Assembly: GCA_013146195.2 (NCBI GenBank)
Contig: CM028377.1
Coordinates: 21,195,980 to 21,259,979, forward strand
Length of the DNA stretch: 64,000 bases
Source: Codonopsis lanceolata
Lineage: Eukaryota; Streptophyta; Magnoliopsida; Asterales; Campanulaceae
Direction of reading: 5' to 3'
In this document: piece after piece, positions 9,804-22,224 of the stretch
Numbering within the stretch: position 1 is the stretch's first letter
Layout: every line of letters begins with the position of its first letter
Notes under the pieces: generated by a model
The model's input: the letters and a program-made list of their open reading frames with translations, nothing else
What the model was told of the DNA's origin: nothing
Database searches by the model: none
Made by a program: the position numbers and the translations under genes

Positions 9804-11599
9804 TATATGACTATTTTTTTCTATACACAATTTTCTACTCATGACAAATTTACGTGTTTGAGCTTAATTAAAAGTTAGTGGTTTATTACATGCATGTAGA
9901 GCTTGTTCTTCCTAAACCATAATTTGTAAAAACAACTCAATTATAGGTAGAGAAATATAACGTTCTAACTAAAATTACTCAGATATTCGTTGGTAAGATC
10001 TATAACTTATTATCAATATGATATTCTTTAAGACTGCTTGTAATACATAGTCAAAAAATTTAAGAGAGCAAATTGTAGAATGTAGCTTTATTCTCAAACA
10101 AAACTCACATATTCATCGACCGGGTTCTCCAATTTCTCTCCTCATCTTGAAATTAAAGCACATTTTTAACGCATTTGTCTTAGTTTGTTAATTGGGAATA
10201 ACTATAATTATAGTTAAAACCTTACATAAATTTCTAATAATGTCTACTCAAATTTCTTCGAAATAATTCTTAGACATATTAAAAAGGTTAAATCATATTA
10301 TTTTTTAGATTCAAATAAATTTTTTATCCCTCAACTTAGTAAGAGTATTTTTGTTATATACAAAAATATTGGATGCCATTTATAATGGTAATGACGTGTG
10401 GGAATCTGACAAAAAAAATCAACATATGAGTGATAATGAATAAAATTAAAAAAAGTAGGACGTAACTTAATCATAGGTATAAGTTGAAGGACCAAATTAT
10501 TATTTCATTGTTTACTGAATTGATTATCCAATGCAAATTTCCTTGTTTATCATTTATTAATAGTGAGTAGTTTATTAAATCTAGGGTTATTTACGTTTTT
10601 ATATATTTTTTTGCTTATGACAAATTTACGTATTTGACATTAATTCAATTGTGTGTGTTTATTAAGTATAGCGTTATTTTTATTTATTTATTTATTTCTA
10701 AGAAACAACCTTCACTTTTATAGGTAGAGATTTATAGGTAGAGAAGGAAGAGAAGATAGAAGATAAGAGGTATGATGTGCAAATATTCTTGCTAGCTAAT
10801 TCTAACTACTATTTTGATACTCTTCCTCAATTCTATTCAAAACTGGAATTCTTTTTCCAAAGCAGATGAATTACTAAAATGCTTTGCTTCCCCACCTTCT
10901 CTCTCACTTACTCACTCACTCACTCACTCACACAAACATCACTTCCTTCAAACAAACAAAAAAACACAATGTCTTTTGATAATTAAAGCAAGATTCTAGG
11001 AAGCGATAAGTTATGCCTCTTATCTTTCTTTATATTCCCACTGAGTCAACTTAAAATACCGGGGGTGAAAAAACCAAAATAATCTCAAAAAAGAAGATTT
11101 AATTCCAAAAATATATAGGGTGTGTTTGAAGTCGCGATTGATTTTATAGTTTTGTAATACTAAAAACAAGTGAAGAATTAGAAATAAGCAAAGAAACATA
11201 CGAGCCTTTGTTCGGACCTAATTATGCGCACACAATGGATTGTGTGCGGTTGAGGGTGTTGAGACTTATTCATGTGATTATATTGTCATTTCACCCAATC
11301 ATATTTTGCAATTTTTTGTGTGGGGTTGTGAGAATAGAGTTTGAGGTGTGGTTAGTCATGTCTTTATGGATCGTGTTTGCTAATGAGATGAAGACTAATT
11401 TTGTCCAATCATGTCAACTTTCTGACAGTCTTACTTAATTATATATAGGCCTTTTTGTAATGAAACTGTAGTATCCGGATTTTTCTTGGATAGAGAAAAT
11501 TACAAATTTTTACATTTAGGAAATTTTTTAGTATTTTTTTCCCATTATATATGCAACTACTCTATACTGTGATTGAACAAGGAAACACAAGGGTATAAT
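9804..11599. other. AT-rich intergenic region, no gene
   Basis: No gene is supported. Diverged copies of a motif resembling ATGACAAATTTACGT followed by a TTTATTAAAT word occur near 9500, 9840, 10520 and 10615, suggesting an old dispersed or tandem repeat. A (CTCA)n tract lies at 10903-10931. A 76-codon plus frame at 11208-11438 has no recognisable feature. Confidence 0.5.
10903..10931. repeat. (CTCA)n microsatellite
   Basis: About six CTCA-type units in a CT-rich stretch. Confidence 0.9.
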
Positions 11600-11604
11600 A
11601 GTTG

Positions 11605-12405
11605 TGAAGGGACCCGACCTGGCGCTCCCCACGTGGATGACACGTGGCAGCCAGATCGACTTAAACTGGGCTGAGGACGACCTCCTGTCCGGGCAAATCG
11701 AGCATCGCCAAGCCGATCCGACCATGATCAAAGCCGACCATAAAAGTATACAAGAGCTCAAGCATAATCGACCAAGTGACCATGAGACCCCATGGTCGGC
11801 ACCACGACCCATCCAGCTCGAATAAGAAGACGTCACCATAGTACGGAATACGTCAGATGGCTTCGCCTGATTGGGAACATGTCAACGTGCTCTGTGCAAA
11901 CCGTACCAATTACCGTTGATCACCTCCTTCCTGATACACTGAACACGTCTGACAAGGATATGGACCAATGAGAACTAGCCAACTCAGTCGACCAATAGGG
12001 TTGAACCCCAATTGTGGTATCCAGCTTTGGCTTGCAAGCCAAGCTAGGAAGGGACTATATAAATAGAGAACTTGGTCACCTTCACAAGGTAAGGCACTAT
12101 TCATACTAAACCATTATTCTACACTTAATATTCATTCACGATGATCTCAGGGAACGCCTGTGTTCATCTTTGTTATTCCACTACTGACTCTCACGCCGGA
12201 GGGCTTTAGCTGGGATAACCTCCCAGCTCCCCTAACGGTGCCTTTCTTTGTAGCTCAGGTTACGGACTCAGGAAACCACAAGATCCGGCGTATTTGACGA
12301 CAGACGAGCCATACATCCAAACCTAGTTTCCATAATAGTCAAACACTGTCTTTGCTTTCCCACGTGGATTTCCGAATATAGTCACACCATAATCTGGCGT
12401 GATCA
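11605..12405 (+). repeat. 5' LTR of the gypsy element
   Basis: 801 bp, starting TGAAGGGACCCGACC and ending GGCGTGATCA. Pairs with 22936-23733. Contains a TATA box (12055-12066) and, just upstream, a 14-bp perfect palindrome at 12028-12041. Confidence 0.95.
12055..12066 (+). promoter_or_regulatory. TATA box of the 5' LTR
   Basis: CTATATAAATAG, repeated at the same position in the 3' LTR (about 23382-23393). Transcription would be expected to start ~30 bp downstream, near 12090. The palindrome TGGCTTGCAAGCCA (12028-12041) lies 14 bp upstream. Confidence 0.75.
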
Positions 12406-12407
12406 AG

Positions 12408-12431
12408 TGGTTCCATTACCGGGAACGAAAG
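12408..12431 (+). other. Primer binding site, tRNA-Glu type
   Basis: TGGTTCCATTACCGGGAACG begins two bases after the LTR. It fits the complement of a plant tRNA-Glu 3' end (TGGTTCCGTTGCCGGGA...) with few mismatches, in the position expected for minus-strand priming. Confidence 0.75.
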
Positions 12432-12471
12432 TTTTCTTACTTGACTATCTCTCAACCTTAACTAAAAAACC

Positions 12472-14265
12472 ATGGAAAAGAATACACCCACAAAACAAAG
12501 CCAACAAGGGGCAAACGATGCCACCCCTTTAGCCATGCTGCCCCTTTTAACGACAAACCGACTCACAGAAATAGACCTAACGACTCCTAGCTCGAAAACT
12601 TTTAAAGGAAGAGGCGTAACAGACACGACCCGTAACCTAGGAGCTGACTTTAACCGAGCAGAAACCTCCTTCGCAGAGGGTGAAGAGGAGGAAGATGAGA
12701 TACATCTAGTAGGTTCCAAAACCCATAAAGAAACACAAACGAACGAACATGAGCAATACTCGGAGGAACTAAAGTACTGGGAACGCCAGAAACTTTATCT
12801 CCAGGGGATTCAAGAAGCGGAACGAAAGATGTTCAAGTTGAGCAAAAAGGCGGGGTTCACCCCAAACACGATAGTTGCTCGGGAGCCAGCCCAAGTCCTT
12901 AAAGTGACTTCTCCAAAAGACAAGGAAAAAAGGAATGCCACCTCTCGCCCAAGTGCGAAGTCAAGATTGGGAAAAAGAATAGTGGAGCATGTGCCGAAGC
13001 CAAGCATACACAGTCGACTGACGTTTCCCGACGAATCCAGATGCCCGCCCTCGCGGACGAGGGAAAGAAACGAGGAAGGGGAGTCAAGGCCAAGAACAGA
13101 GGCAATGAAAAGCAAAACGTGCGAGCACTGCACACACCCTCAATAGTCGGGAACGGGGCAACAGAAAAGCGGCCGAAACGCGACCACGAATATACAAAAA
13201 GCAATCCCCTCCCCGCCTATGGAAGTCGAGCAAGAGGTGAAGTACCTCCGAGGAAGACTCGAAGCCATTGAGAAGGGGAAACTGATGATGTTTCCCCCTT
13301 CCAAGAATGGACCCTTCAAAGAGAATATGAGAAAGGCCCCATTACCCGACAAAAAGCTACCGAACTTTGACTCTTATCAAGGCCTTACTAGCGCAGTCGA
13401 CCACATAGCTAGTTTCGAGGTTAAGATGAATGTCGTAGCTCCCGAGGATGAGGACGCTTGGGGAAAGATCTTCACTGGAACCTTACAAGGAAAAGCTTTA
13501 AAGTGGTACACCGACCTGCTACCGGACTCGGTGGGAACCTGGGATGAGTTCAGACAAATGTTCGTAACACAATTCTCCTCGGCGGGGCTCCAGCCGAAGA
13601 AACAAACAGACCTATGTGGCATACAACAACGCAACAACGAATCCAACCAGATGTACATGGACCGATTTATGGCTATGGTTGATCAAATACCATACATTTC
13701 AGAGGAGTCCATAAAGATGTGCTTCATCTCCGGACTACAACAGGGTTTGATGAGGTAGGAAATGATGCTCTGAAATCATGGATCTGTAGGGGAAATGTAC
13801 GCACACGCACTTCGGGTCATCAACGCCGAGGAAGCAAAGAGAGATGGGAGGAAGAAAGAACATGATGGGTCCCAACGAACCCATGACAATTGGGGAAAGG
13901 ACAACCGAGGAAACACATGCAGACATGAGGATAACCGAGGACGGAATAAATGGGACGACGTGAATTGGACTCCCATGAACACAACCCGCGAACACATCAT
14001 GAATGTTCTGCTCGACCAGGACAGGATCGAACGACCACCTCCTCTGAAGGACACACGTTACCCACGAAATCCGAACAAGCACTATGCCTACCACAAAGAC
14101 ATCGGTCACACGACCGAGGAGTGCATCAATTTAAAGCGAGCAATTCAAAAGCTGATAGATCGAGGAGAACTCAAGAGGTTCGAACAGAAAAACAACAACC
14201 AAGAGGGGGAGAGGAAGGGAACAACAGAGAAACCAAAATCCACAACCGAACAACGCAAGGCCTAG
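12472..14265 (+). pseudogene. gypsy gag, interrupted by stops
   Basis: One frame starting ATG at 12472 runs to 14265 with in-frame stops at 13144-13146 (TAG) and two near 13756-13775 (TAG, TGA). Residues from about 13219 carry the capsid-type gag domain, with 'WGKIFTGTLQGKALKWYTDL' and 'FRQMFVTQF'. The C-terminal part near 14085-14130 resembles the zinc knuckle of this lineage (HKDxGHTTEEC), but the first Cys is replaced by Ala, so the knuckle is damaged. The N-terminal ~200 residues are charged and poorly conserved. The particle protein cannot be made full length. Confidence 0.85.
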
Positions 14266-14269
14266 GAAC

Positions 14270-14991
14270 GTGATTGATTCCATAAGGGAGGCAACCCCGA
14301 GTGGCACTCGGTTGAAAAACATGATTTATAATCTAAAGCACGTGGTGAATACTATACCACGAGAGGACGAAGAAGGACGAATCACGTTTATGCCAAGTGA
14401 ATTAGCAATTAGCGAGACGGCAAGGCAACAACCACTGACCTTGCGGGTGGGGATTCATAATAGTGATGTTAAAAGAGTCCTGGTAGATACCGGAGCGTCG
14501 AGGGACATCCTATATTACAAATGTTTCCTCGGTTTAGAGTTGGGGGACGCCCACCTTAAACCGAGCTCAGTGCAGTTAGAGGGATTCACTGGACACCAAG
14601 TTGCAGTAAAAGGGTCGGTTACCCTTAAAGTCACCCTGGGGGAAGAGAGTGCGACTCCTCGAACGGAGGACGTAGACTTTCTTGTGATCGACTCCCCTCT
14701 CCCCACAACGCAATCCTGGGCTCCCCGGCACAGAAAAAATTTCAGATGGTCGCTTCACTGGCCCACCAAAGAGTGAAATACCCCACGACCAATGGAACGG
14801 GGACAATCTTGAGCGACGACCGGCGCCTCGAATACATTTACAAGGAGAAGAAACACAAGGAAAAGGTGACTGTGGCCCGACCTGGGATTGAAGTGGCCCA
14901 AGAGAGCAGACCGGCGAAGAGGGTCAGGGAAGGCGAAGGGGAAGTCATCCCCATCGTCGACCCCACACCCCCCGAACCCTCTCAAGCATAG
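14270..14991 (+). pseudogene. gypsy retropepsin-like aspartic protease region
   Basis: The frame at 14270-14776 contains the protease active-site motif VDTGAS (~14484-14501) and the flap-like region after it. Near 14706 the reading must shift to the frame ending at 14991, where family-like NAILGSPAQ appears, so one indel separates the halves. The protease would process Gag-Pol; this copy cannot make it intact. Confidence 0.85.
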
Positions 14992-15001
14992 CAATCAACG
15001 C

Positions 15002-16705
15002 GAGCTGGGAACGCCAGCTCGTCGTCAAAGGAAATTCGGATGCTACAGTACCCCATACCCCAGCGAACTCCAAAAAGGCTGCCAAGAAGATAGTAGTGAT
15101 TGAAAGCTTAGACACCCGAGATAGACTAGAGATTAAACCACATGAAGACCTAGAAGAGGTCATCATCAACCTCGATTTTCCGGAACAAAAGGTCAAGGTG
15201 GGAAGGGAAATACCTGAGGAAGAGCAAGCAACGATTATCAAACTTTTGAAAGAAAGCTTAGACGTTTTTGCTTGGAGAGTCGAAGACATGGAAGGGATTA
15301 GCAAGGACGTGGCCGTGCATAAGCTTAGCATCGACCCTGACTCTATTCCAATCCAGCAAAAAGCAAGGATTTTCTCCCCATAAAAACAAGAAGCAATCAA
15401 AGAGGAGGTGTCCAAGTTACTCAAAGCAAAAATCATCAAAGAGGTCTTATACGCAACATGGATAGCCAATGTGGTGATGGTGAAAAAATCGAGCGGAAAA
15501 TGGAGAATGTGTGCCGATTTCACCGACTTAAACAAGGCTTGCCCAAAGGATTGGTACCCCTTGCCGAGGATCGACCAACTGGTAGACTCCATAGCCGGGC
15601 ACAAAATCTTGAGCTTCGTGGATGCTTACTCCGGATACCATCAAATCAGAATGTGGCTAGCTGATCAAATACACACGAAGTTCTGAGCTGCAGGAGGGTT
15701 ATACTGTTATACCATGATGCCCTTCGGGTTGAAAAACACCGGGGCCACATATCAGAGGATGGTCAACAAGGTCTTCGGCGATAAGTTAGGAAGGAACGTG
15801 GAAGCATACATCGACGATATGGTGATCAAGACCAAACACGCCAACCATGTCGAAGACTTGAAGGAGACCTTCGCGAATTTAAGGAAGCACAAGATGAAAC
15901 TGAATCCTGCAAAATGCGCCTTCGGGGTAGTCGCAGGAAAGTTCCTAGGCTACATGGTCAATGAAAGGGGAATCGAAGCCAACCCCGAAAAGATAAAGGC
16001 TTTGTCGACCATGGATCCTCCCGTCTCGATCAAGCACGTCCAAAAACTCAATAGCCGAATTACAGCCCTCAGTCGTTTCATAGCCAAGTCCGCGGAGAAA
16101 AGTCTATCGTTCTTTAAAACGTTGAAGGGAGGTAAGAAATTTCAGTGGACAGATGATTGCGTAAAGGCCTTCAATGAGCTCAAAGAGTATCTTGGTCGAC
16201 CCCCACTCCTCAGCTTCCCACCCCCGAGGAGAAATTGTATGTGTACTTGGCAACATCCGACTCGGCGGTTGCCGCAGTATTAATCAGGGAGGAGGACAAG
16301 CTACAAAAGCCGGTCTACTATGTGTCACACACCCTCACCGAGGTCGAGGGAAGATACTTGGAGATCGAAAAATTGGTGCTCACCTTGGTGGTCGCGGCTC
16401 GGAAACTTAAAGCATATTTCCAAGCACATCCCATAGTGGTCTACACCGATTTTCCCCTAAGACAGATCTTACATAAGCCAGACATGGCAGGAAGAATGCT
16501 AAAATGGTCGGTCGAATTGTCAGGGTATGGGATCGAGTATGAAGCGAGGAGAGCAATACAAGCCCAAGTTTTGGCAGATTTCATCGTCGAAACTTCGTTC
16601 ACCATGGGAACAACCGAGGACGAGCCAAAACAAATCGAGGAAAGACCAGGTGCCGCCGGGGAAAGGGTCGAAGACAAGCAGGCGAAGTCCAGGCCGCCTG
16701 AGCAC
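15002..16705 (+). pseudogene. gypsy reverse transcriptase and RNase H
   Basis: The reverse transcriptase reads in one frame from about 15002 to 16225 with stops at 15381-15383 and 15684-15686. Landmarks: WRMCADFTDLNKACPKD, MPFGLKNTGATYQR and the catalytic YIDDM (~15808-15822). A one-base shift near 16217-16227 moves RNase H into the next frame (about 16226-16705), with KPVYYVSHTLTEVEGRY, LEIEKLVLTLVVA and the HPIVVYTDFPLR block. The stop at 15684 sits where the family has Arg or Gly before GGLYCY, consistent with CGA to TGA. Confidence 0.9.
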
Positions 16706-17070
16706 TGGACTTATTCGTCGATGGCTCTTCGGGGACTAACAAAAGTGGGGCAGGAATCTCGCTAATTATACCAGAAGGGGGAGAATTGGGCCTGGCATTG
16801 GAATTTGGCTTTAAAGCTTCGAACAACCAGGCTGAGTATGAAGCATTGGTAGTGGGGATTGAGTTAGCACTGAAACTAGGGGTCGAGAACGTTGTGATAT
16901 ACAATGACTCCCAGTTAGTAGTCAAGCAGGTATCGGGCGAGTATGGGGCAAACCATCCAATACTGGCCAAATACCAACAATTGACCTAGGGACTGCTAAA
17001 GAAATTCAAATATTGGGAACTGGAACAGGTCGCAAGAGAAGACAATGCCCGAGCGGATTACTTGTCCAAG
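16706..17070 (+). pseudogene. Second RNase H (archaeal-type) of the Tat-clade element
   Basis: After another frameshift near 16706 the frame reads DLFVDGSSGTNKSGAGIS, then ASNNQAEYEALVVGIELAL and VIYNDSQLVVKQVSGEY. These are the D-E-D core motifs of the extra RNase H found in Tat, Ogre and Retand elements. The stop at 16987-16989 (TAG) is followed by REDNARADYLSKVA, the normal C-terminal part, so it is a nonsense change within the domain. Confidence 0.88.
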
Positions 17071-18414
17071 GTTGCTTCATCTGAGAACGAGGATATACCG
17101 ACGGAGGTTGAGTTAATGTTCCTCAGAAACCCCGCAATCGACAAGGAGGAAATCATGGCAATCGAGGATGTCCCGAGATGCTGGATTGACGAAATAAAAG
17201 ATTACATTGAAAAAGGGACCTTGACCGAGGATAAAGACAAAGCACAAATGGTAAGAAACCGAGCATGCAGATACTCGGTTATTGGGAGAATGTTGTACAA
17301 AAGGTCCAACATGAAACCCCTTCTCCGGTGCGTAAGGCCGGAGATAGTACATGACCTTCTAGCCAAGGTACATGAGGGAGAGTGCGGGGGACACCCGGGG
17401 GCAAGGACTTTGGCCGACAAAATGAACTTTCATGGTTACTACTGGTCTAGCATGAGAAGATATGCGGCAGAGTATGTAAGGAAATGCGACAAGTGCCAAA
17501 GATTCACGGATGTTCCTCGACTTCCATCCATACCGCAAACGCCTGTGATCGCAACGTGGCCGTTCGACATGTGGGGAATAGACCTCATCGGTCCTTTCTC
17601 TAAAGCCAAACACGGATATGAGTACATCATAGTTGTCGTAGATTACTTCACCAAATGGGTGGAAGCCAAACCACTCGCCAGCATAACTGAGGACCAAGCA
17701 ATAAGGTTCGTGTATGAACAGATCTTCTGTCGCTTTGGCCTTCCTCGGATGGTCGTGTCCGACCACGGCACTCAATTTTCAAAAAAGTTCACGGCAAATT
17801 GCGAAAGATTAAATGTAAAACATAGGATGTCCTCGGTAGCTCACCCTTAGGGCAATGGCCAAGCAGAAGCGGGGAATAAGAAAATTTTGCATGCATTAAA
17901 AAGGGACCTGGACGAAAGGAAAGGGAATTGGCTCGAGCAATTGCCAATCGTTTTGTGGGGAATCAGAACCTCCGTTCACGGTTCCACAGACGAGACCCCT
18001 TTTGCACTTACTTACGGATCAGAGGCCATGGCACCAGTCGAGTTGGCCCTCCCCACAGCTCGAGTCACCTTCTTCTACCAAAACCACAATGAGCTATCAA
18101 GATCACTGGACCTCGACAACATTGAAGAGAAAATGATTGAAGCCCGTCTTCGGATGATCAACTACAAGAAGCTCACGAAAATCAACCATGATAAAAGGGT
18201 CAGGCCGAGGAGTTTCTCGGTGGGAGATTGGGTCTTACGAAAGATAGAAGCAACGGGCAAGAAACTTGGGAGAAACAAGCTCTCCCCAAACTGGGAAGGA
18301 CCATTCAAAGTCACCAGTATCGTTCGAGAAGGAACTTATTGACTAGCAGAGCCGGATGGCATGCCACTGAAGAACCCTTGGCATGCCGACCACCTAAAAA
18401 TGTACTATCAATGA
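17071..18414 (+). pseudogene. gypsy integrase with HHCC finger and DDE core
   Basis: One frame with nonsense codons at 17848-17850 (TAG) and 18340-18342 (TGA). The HHCC finger spans ECGGHPGARTLADKM...CDKCQRF (about 17380-17505). The core has FDMWGIDLIGPF with the first Asp, VVSDHGTQF with the second, and GNGQAE with Glu just after the TAG. The C-terminal part has VGDWVLRKI and SPNWEGPFKV, and ends ADHLKMYYQ at 18411. Downstream is non-coding on this strand. Confidence 0.9.
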
Positions 18415-18492
18415 CATGATTCTTCGTTGTAAAATTTTTCGGGTGTCAAAAGGAAAGAGTCTATTATCATTTCAAACCGTTGGCAAAAGCTT

Positions 18493-18926
18493 GTCCTCGG
18501 TACGCGAGGAAAGATAAAAACTTACAAGAGCAGGACATGCTCACCTCAACCTCGAAAACGAGGAGAGGATCAAAAGACCTATCCTCGGTACACGGGGAAG
18601 GCCATAACTTACGAGAGCAGGACATGCTCACCTCAACCTCGAAAATGAGGAAAGGATCAAAAGACCTATCCTCGGTACACGGGGAAGGTCATAACTTACA
18701 AGAGCAGTACACGCTCACCTCAACCTCGAAAACGAGGAGAGGATCAAAAGACCTATCCTCGGTACACGAGGAAGGCCATAACTTACAAAAGCAAACATGT
18801 CTACCCGAATCTCGAGAAAGAGAGGAGGGCCAAAAGACCTGTCCTCGGTATGCGAGGGAGGCTACAACTTGCAAAAACTAAACACACTCATTTCAACTTC
18901 GATAAAACGAAAAGGGTTAGCGAAAT
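18493..18926 (+). repeat. 87-bp tandem repeat array inside the gypsy element
   Basis: Units begin with TCCTCGGTA at 18493, 18581, 18668, 18755 and 18841, giving a period of 86-88 bp and about five copies, the last decayed. Each has an ACTTACAAGAGCA block and a CTCACCTCAACCTCGAAAA block. The array lies between the integrase end and the 3' end of the antisense gene. Tandem repeats in this position are a known Tat-clade trait and a source of satellite DNA. Confidence 0.93.
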
Positions 18927-19335
18927 ATCTTCGGATACGAGGCAGGCTGTTATAAGCAGAAACAAGTAAAACGAGCATATCGCAATATGATTAACGACAA
19001 AGGAGAATAAGATAGATATGGGCACAAAATGTCAAAGGAAGAAATCAGTTGCAACAAAGAAAAAATTGTTTTGAACTACCAGCACACGTGTGCAAAAGAA
19101 ACTCTCGTTGCAGCGAGCATTAATAATGAACCTAAAGGGGAGCTTAGGGGTTGGGACCTCCTGGAGGAAGAGCACGGTTCTCGGCAGCTTCAATGTCATC
19201 GGCGAGCTGCTCCCTGTTGGACTGCTCACCCAAGAAATCCCGCATCCTCAATTCGGGGTTGAAGGGAACCTCTTCATTCCTCTTCGCTGCCTCCACCACA
19301 GAAACCACGTTCAGATCCCACGACGCTGGAGGAAC

Positions 19336-22224
19336 CTACTCGTTCAGACCTTCATCACGATCCTGGTCATGCACAAGTTTGAGCTCTTCATCTTGATACG
19401 GAACCATGACGTGCCCCAGCCGAGCAAAAGAACCAGAAAATGGTTCAAGGCCCCAGTCAACCAGCTCCCTCATGGGCACCCCATAAGCGGCATCACATCG
19501 GAGGATATGACGAGAACCCCGGGCATAGTACGGCACCAGCTCATCGATAAATTCATCGCTGTCTTTGTACTGCTCGATGGTGGACAGTCGGGCCTCCTTC
19601 AATCGTTCATCAAACCCCGTGACCAGAGCCAAAGCTGCATCTCGCTCTTTCTGCATCGCGTCCCTCTCCTGCTCAACCTCGAAAGCTCGCTGCTCGACTT
19701 TGTCTGCTTTCTGCTGAAGATCATCAACCCACTCAGACAGTCCATTCCGCTGAACCTTCACTTCTTCCAAAAGCTTCAACGTCTCATCTAAATCAGCGGC
19801 CTTCTTGTTGCGATCACCTTCCAGGGACTCGACCTTAGCCTTCAAAACATTCCTCTCCTCCTGGCCCGAGCGAGCTTCCCGACGTAATTTCTTCTCACTG
19901 GTCGCCACTCGGCCGAGGCGAGTAGATAAAGATTTCACCATAGCGCAAGCCTGCAACCATGCCAAACAATTAACTGTCAAATTGAAGTAAAAAAGCACAT
20001 GAGGAAATCAAACACATAAAAGATAACCAAAAGCTCACCTCCCCGGTTATCAGCCCAAAGCGACCTAAAAGCTGGGCAGAACTGAGAGAATTCATTACCC
20101 CGACCAAGTCTCTCGAAGTAGCCCTGGAGGCTACCCCTTGACCGAGTATGGTGGTCATGTCGTCGCGGGAAGTAAGATCGAAGTTGTCGAGAGGAGGCAC
20201 ATCAGCAATAGCATTGGCCAGTTCCTTAGCCGCCTCTTGGGTAGTCGGCAAGACAAAATCATCCTCAAGCCAAGGTACCCCGACCTCTTCGTAGGCGGGA
20301 GAGTCGGTCTCGGCCACAGCCTTGCCCTTGTCGGTAGAAAAAGGCCGATCAACATCCCCAATGTCATCGTCGTCTTTGTCAATGAGCTCAGGCACTTTCC
20401 TTCTACGTTTATTTGAAAGGCTCTTGCGAGGAGGATCAACGGCCGGAACAGAGATGATTGCTGGAGACTTGGTAGGTACAACAACCGGGGACTGGGTCGA
20501 CAAAATCGTTACCTGGGGAGCTTTCCATGATCCAGCTGCACGAGAAGGGACCGCGACTGTCTTCACAACCTTAACAATAGGGGCTGCCACGCCCTCGGTC
20601 AGAGGCTGGGTCAGCAGACGGTAACCTCCCGTAATATCTGAGGCAGTGACCTCCAGAACAGTGCGACGACCCACGCTTAAATTCTTTCGACTCTTGGTCA
20701 GATTCGTACGGGCATCAAGGTTCCTCATCGCTGAAAAACAAGAGGAAACTTAAGTCAGAATAAATCATAAAGAAGCAGCAAATAAACAAGCAAGAAAAGA
20801 AAGGAAAGGTATTCACGGTGATCGGCGCAAGGCTCTTCGGCTCCCAAGTCTCGACAAGATAGACAGTTCTTCTTAAAAACGAGATCTTTATGCACTAGCC
20901 ACCCCGGATAGGTATCAATTTCAGGCATGGTACATCGAGGACGGATACCTTGGATATCCTTGGTCGACATGCCTATTAGACTGAGCAACTCCTCGGCCCC
21001 AGAAACCGAGCTCCAAGAAAATACAAGAGAGTGATCTCCGTGCACTCCCAGATAATCCTCTACCGCCGCCTTCACTTTCTCCTCGTACTCGGTCAAGGCC
21101 TAGGCAGGAGACAGGGACTTCACTAATTCTACCGAATCATGAGGGACGGGGAAATTCCATCCTCGCCGACTCTCTACGATCAACGCTTTGTCGGCCCAGT
21201 GACTCGTTTTACTCGGAGGCCGAGCAAACAGGTTGATCCCATTTTTATGGTGCTTACACTGTAGACGCCCCAGAGACATATTCACACTGAAATAGGTCTT
21301 AAACAGAGAAAGGGTGGGTTCGAAGCTGAGCACCCGCAGGCAGGTAGCAAAACTAGTCAAATACCTCACCAGATTGAGGGAAAGGTCCAATGGGTGAGCC
21401 CTGGCTTCGTCAAGAAGCTCACATATGAGGGGATCCAGGGGCAGACGAAATCCTACCTCGAAAAAGGATATATAAAACCCAACCCCGCTCCGAAGAAGTC
21501 TCAGCTCGGGCAAAGACAAGCTTAGGTCCGGGGCGTACCCCAAAAATCTTTAGGGCAGTGGTTGAACTGAGCATTCCATGACTCTACATCCTCGGGGCAC
21601 ACATGATTGCGCCAACCTCTTAACAACCTGCCTCCGGGCTTGCCACCCTCCTCACCAGGCTCCTCGCCCACCTTAGCTTTACCAAGACAAGCTTTCTTAC
21701 TCGTCTTGCTCGTACGATCCTCCGTCTCGAGTGCTGAGGTTGTATCAACAGTGGCTTTCCCCTTCTTCTTCGCCAATTCTTTGTTTTTATTCATCATCTT
21801 CAGCGCCGCCACCTCGCTGGAAAAAAAGTATGATACAGCCATACAGGTCAAAATAAGTCTGATCCCTCGATTTGCAGATATACATTTCTGACCTGAGGGG
21901 TCGGTCCTCGGCCTTGCAAGACTCATCACCGGCCAAAGGGAGCCCTTCTAGGTCATAACCGGCAGCGAGCAACAGCTCCTTCGCCTCACTAGGAAGAACG
22001 ACCTTCCAATTTCCATCTGTTTGCTTGTATACCCGGGAAAGGGTAGGAGATGGAGCATAGATTGGTCCAGGGTTTGCCCTTTTGGTCCTCATTACCGAAG
22101 AAAACACAGAAGGGGATACGACTTTTATTAAGGATGACGAAGAAGACTGGATGGGGGACCTATAAGCTACGTTCGAAGAAGACTGGTCTGGGGTACGACA
22201 CGAAGACTTAGACTCTGAACTCAT
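19336..22224 (-). pseudogene. Spliced antisense gene of the gypsy element (putative gypsy-type transposon domain plus coiled coil)
   Basis: Minus-strand gene with four exons inferred from GT/AG junctions that keep frame: 22224-21893, 21816-20817, 20730-20039, 19950-19336. The first junction removes a 76-nt intron and joins two frames cleanly. Exon 2 carries the 'putative gypsy type transposon' domain (Pfam PF04195 style): FFEVGFRLPLDPL, then a hydrophobic ~60-residue block. Exon 4 is a long Glu/Lys-rich coiled coil (about 19600-19930). Breaks: a one-base shift near 21530-21540 and an in-frame TAG at 21097-21099. Antisense ORFs between integrase and the 3' LTR are known from Tat-clade elements; their function is unknown. 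The splice model is my inference. Confidence 0.75.

Noticed and set aside
16441..16970. Long minus-strand frames opposite the gypsy pol genes
   Set aside because: They mirror the sense codons of RNase H and have no independent domain; antisense shadows.
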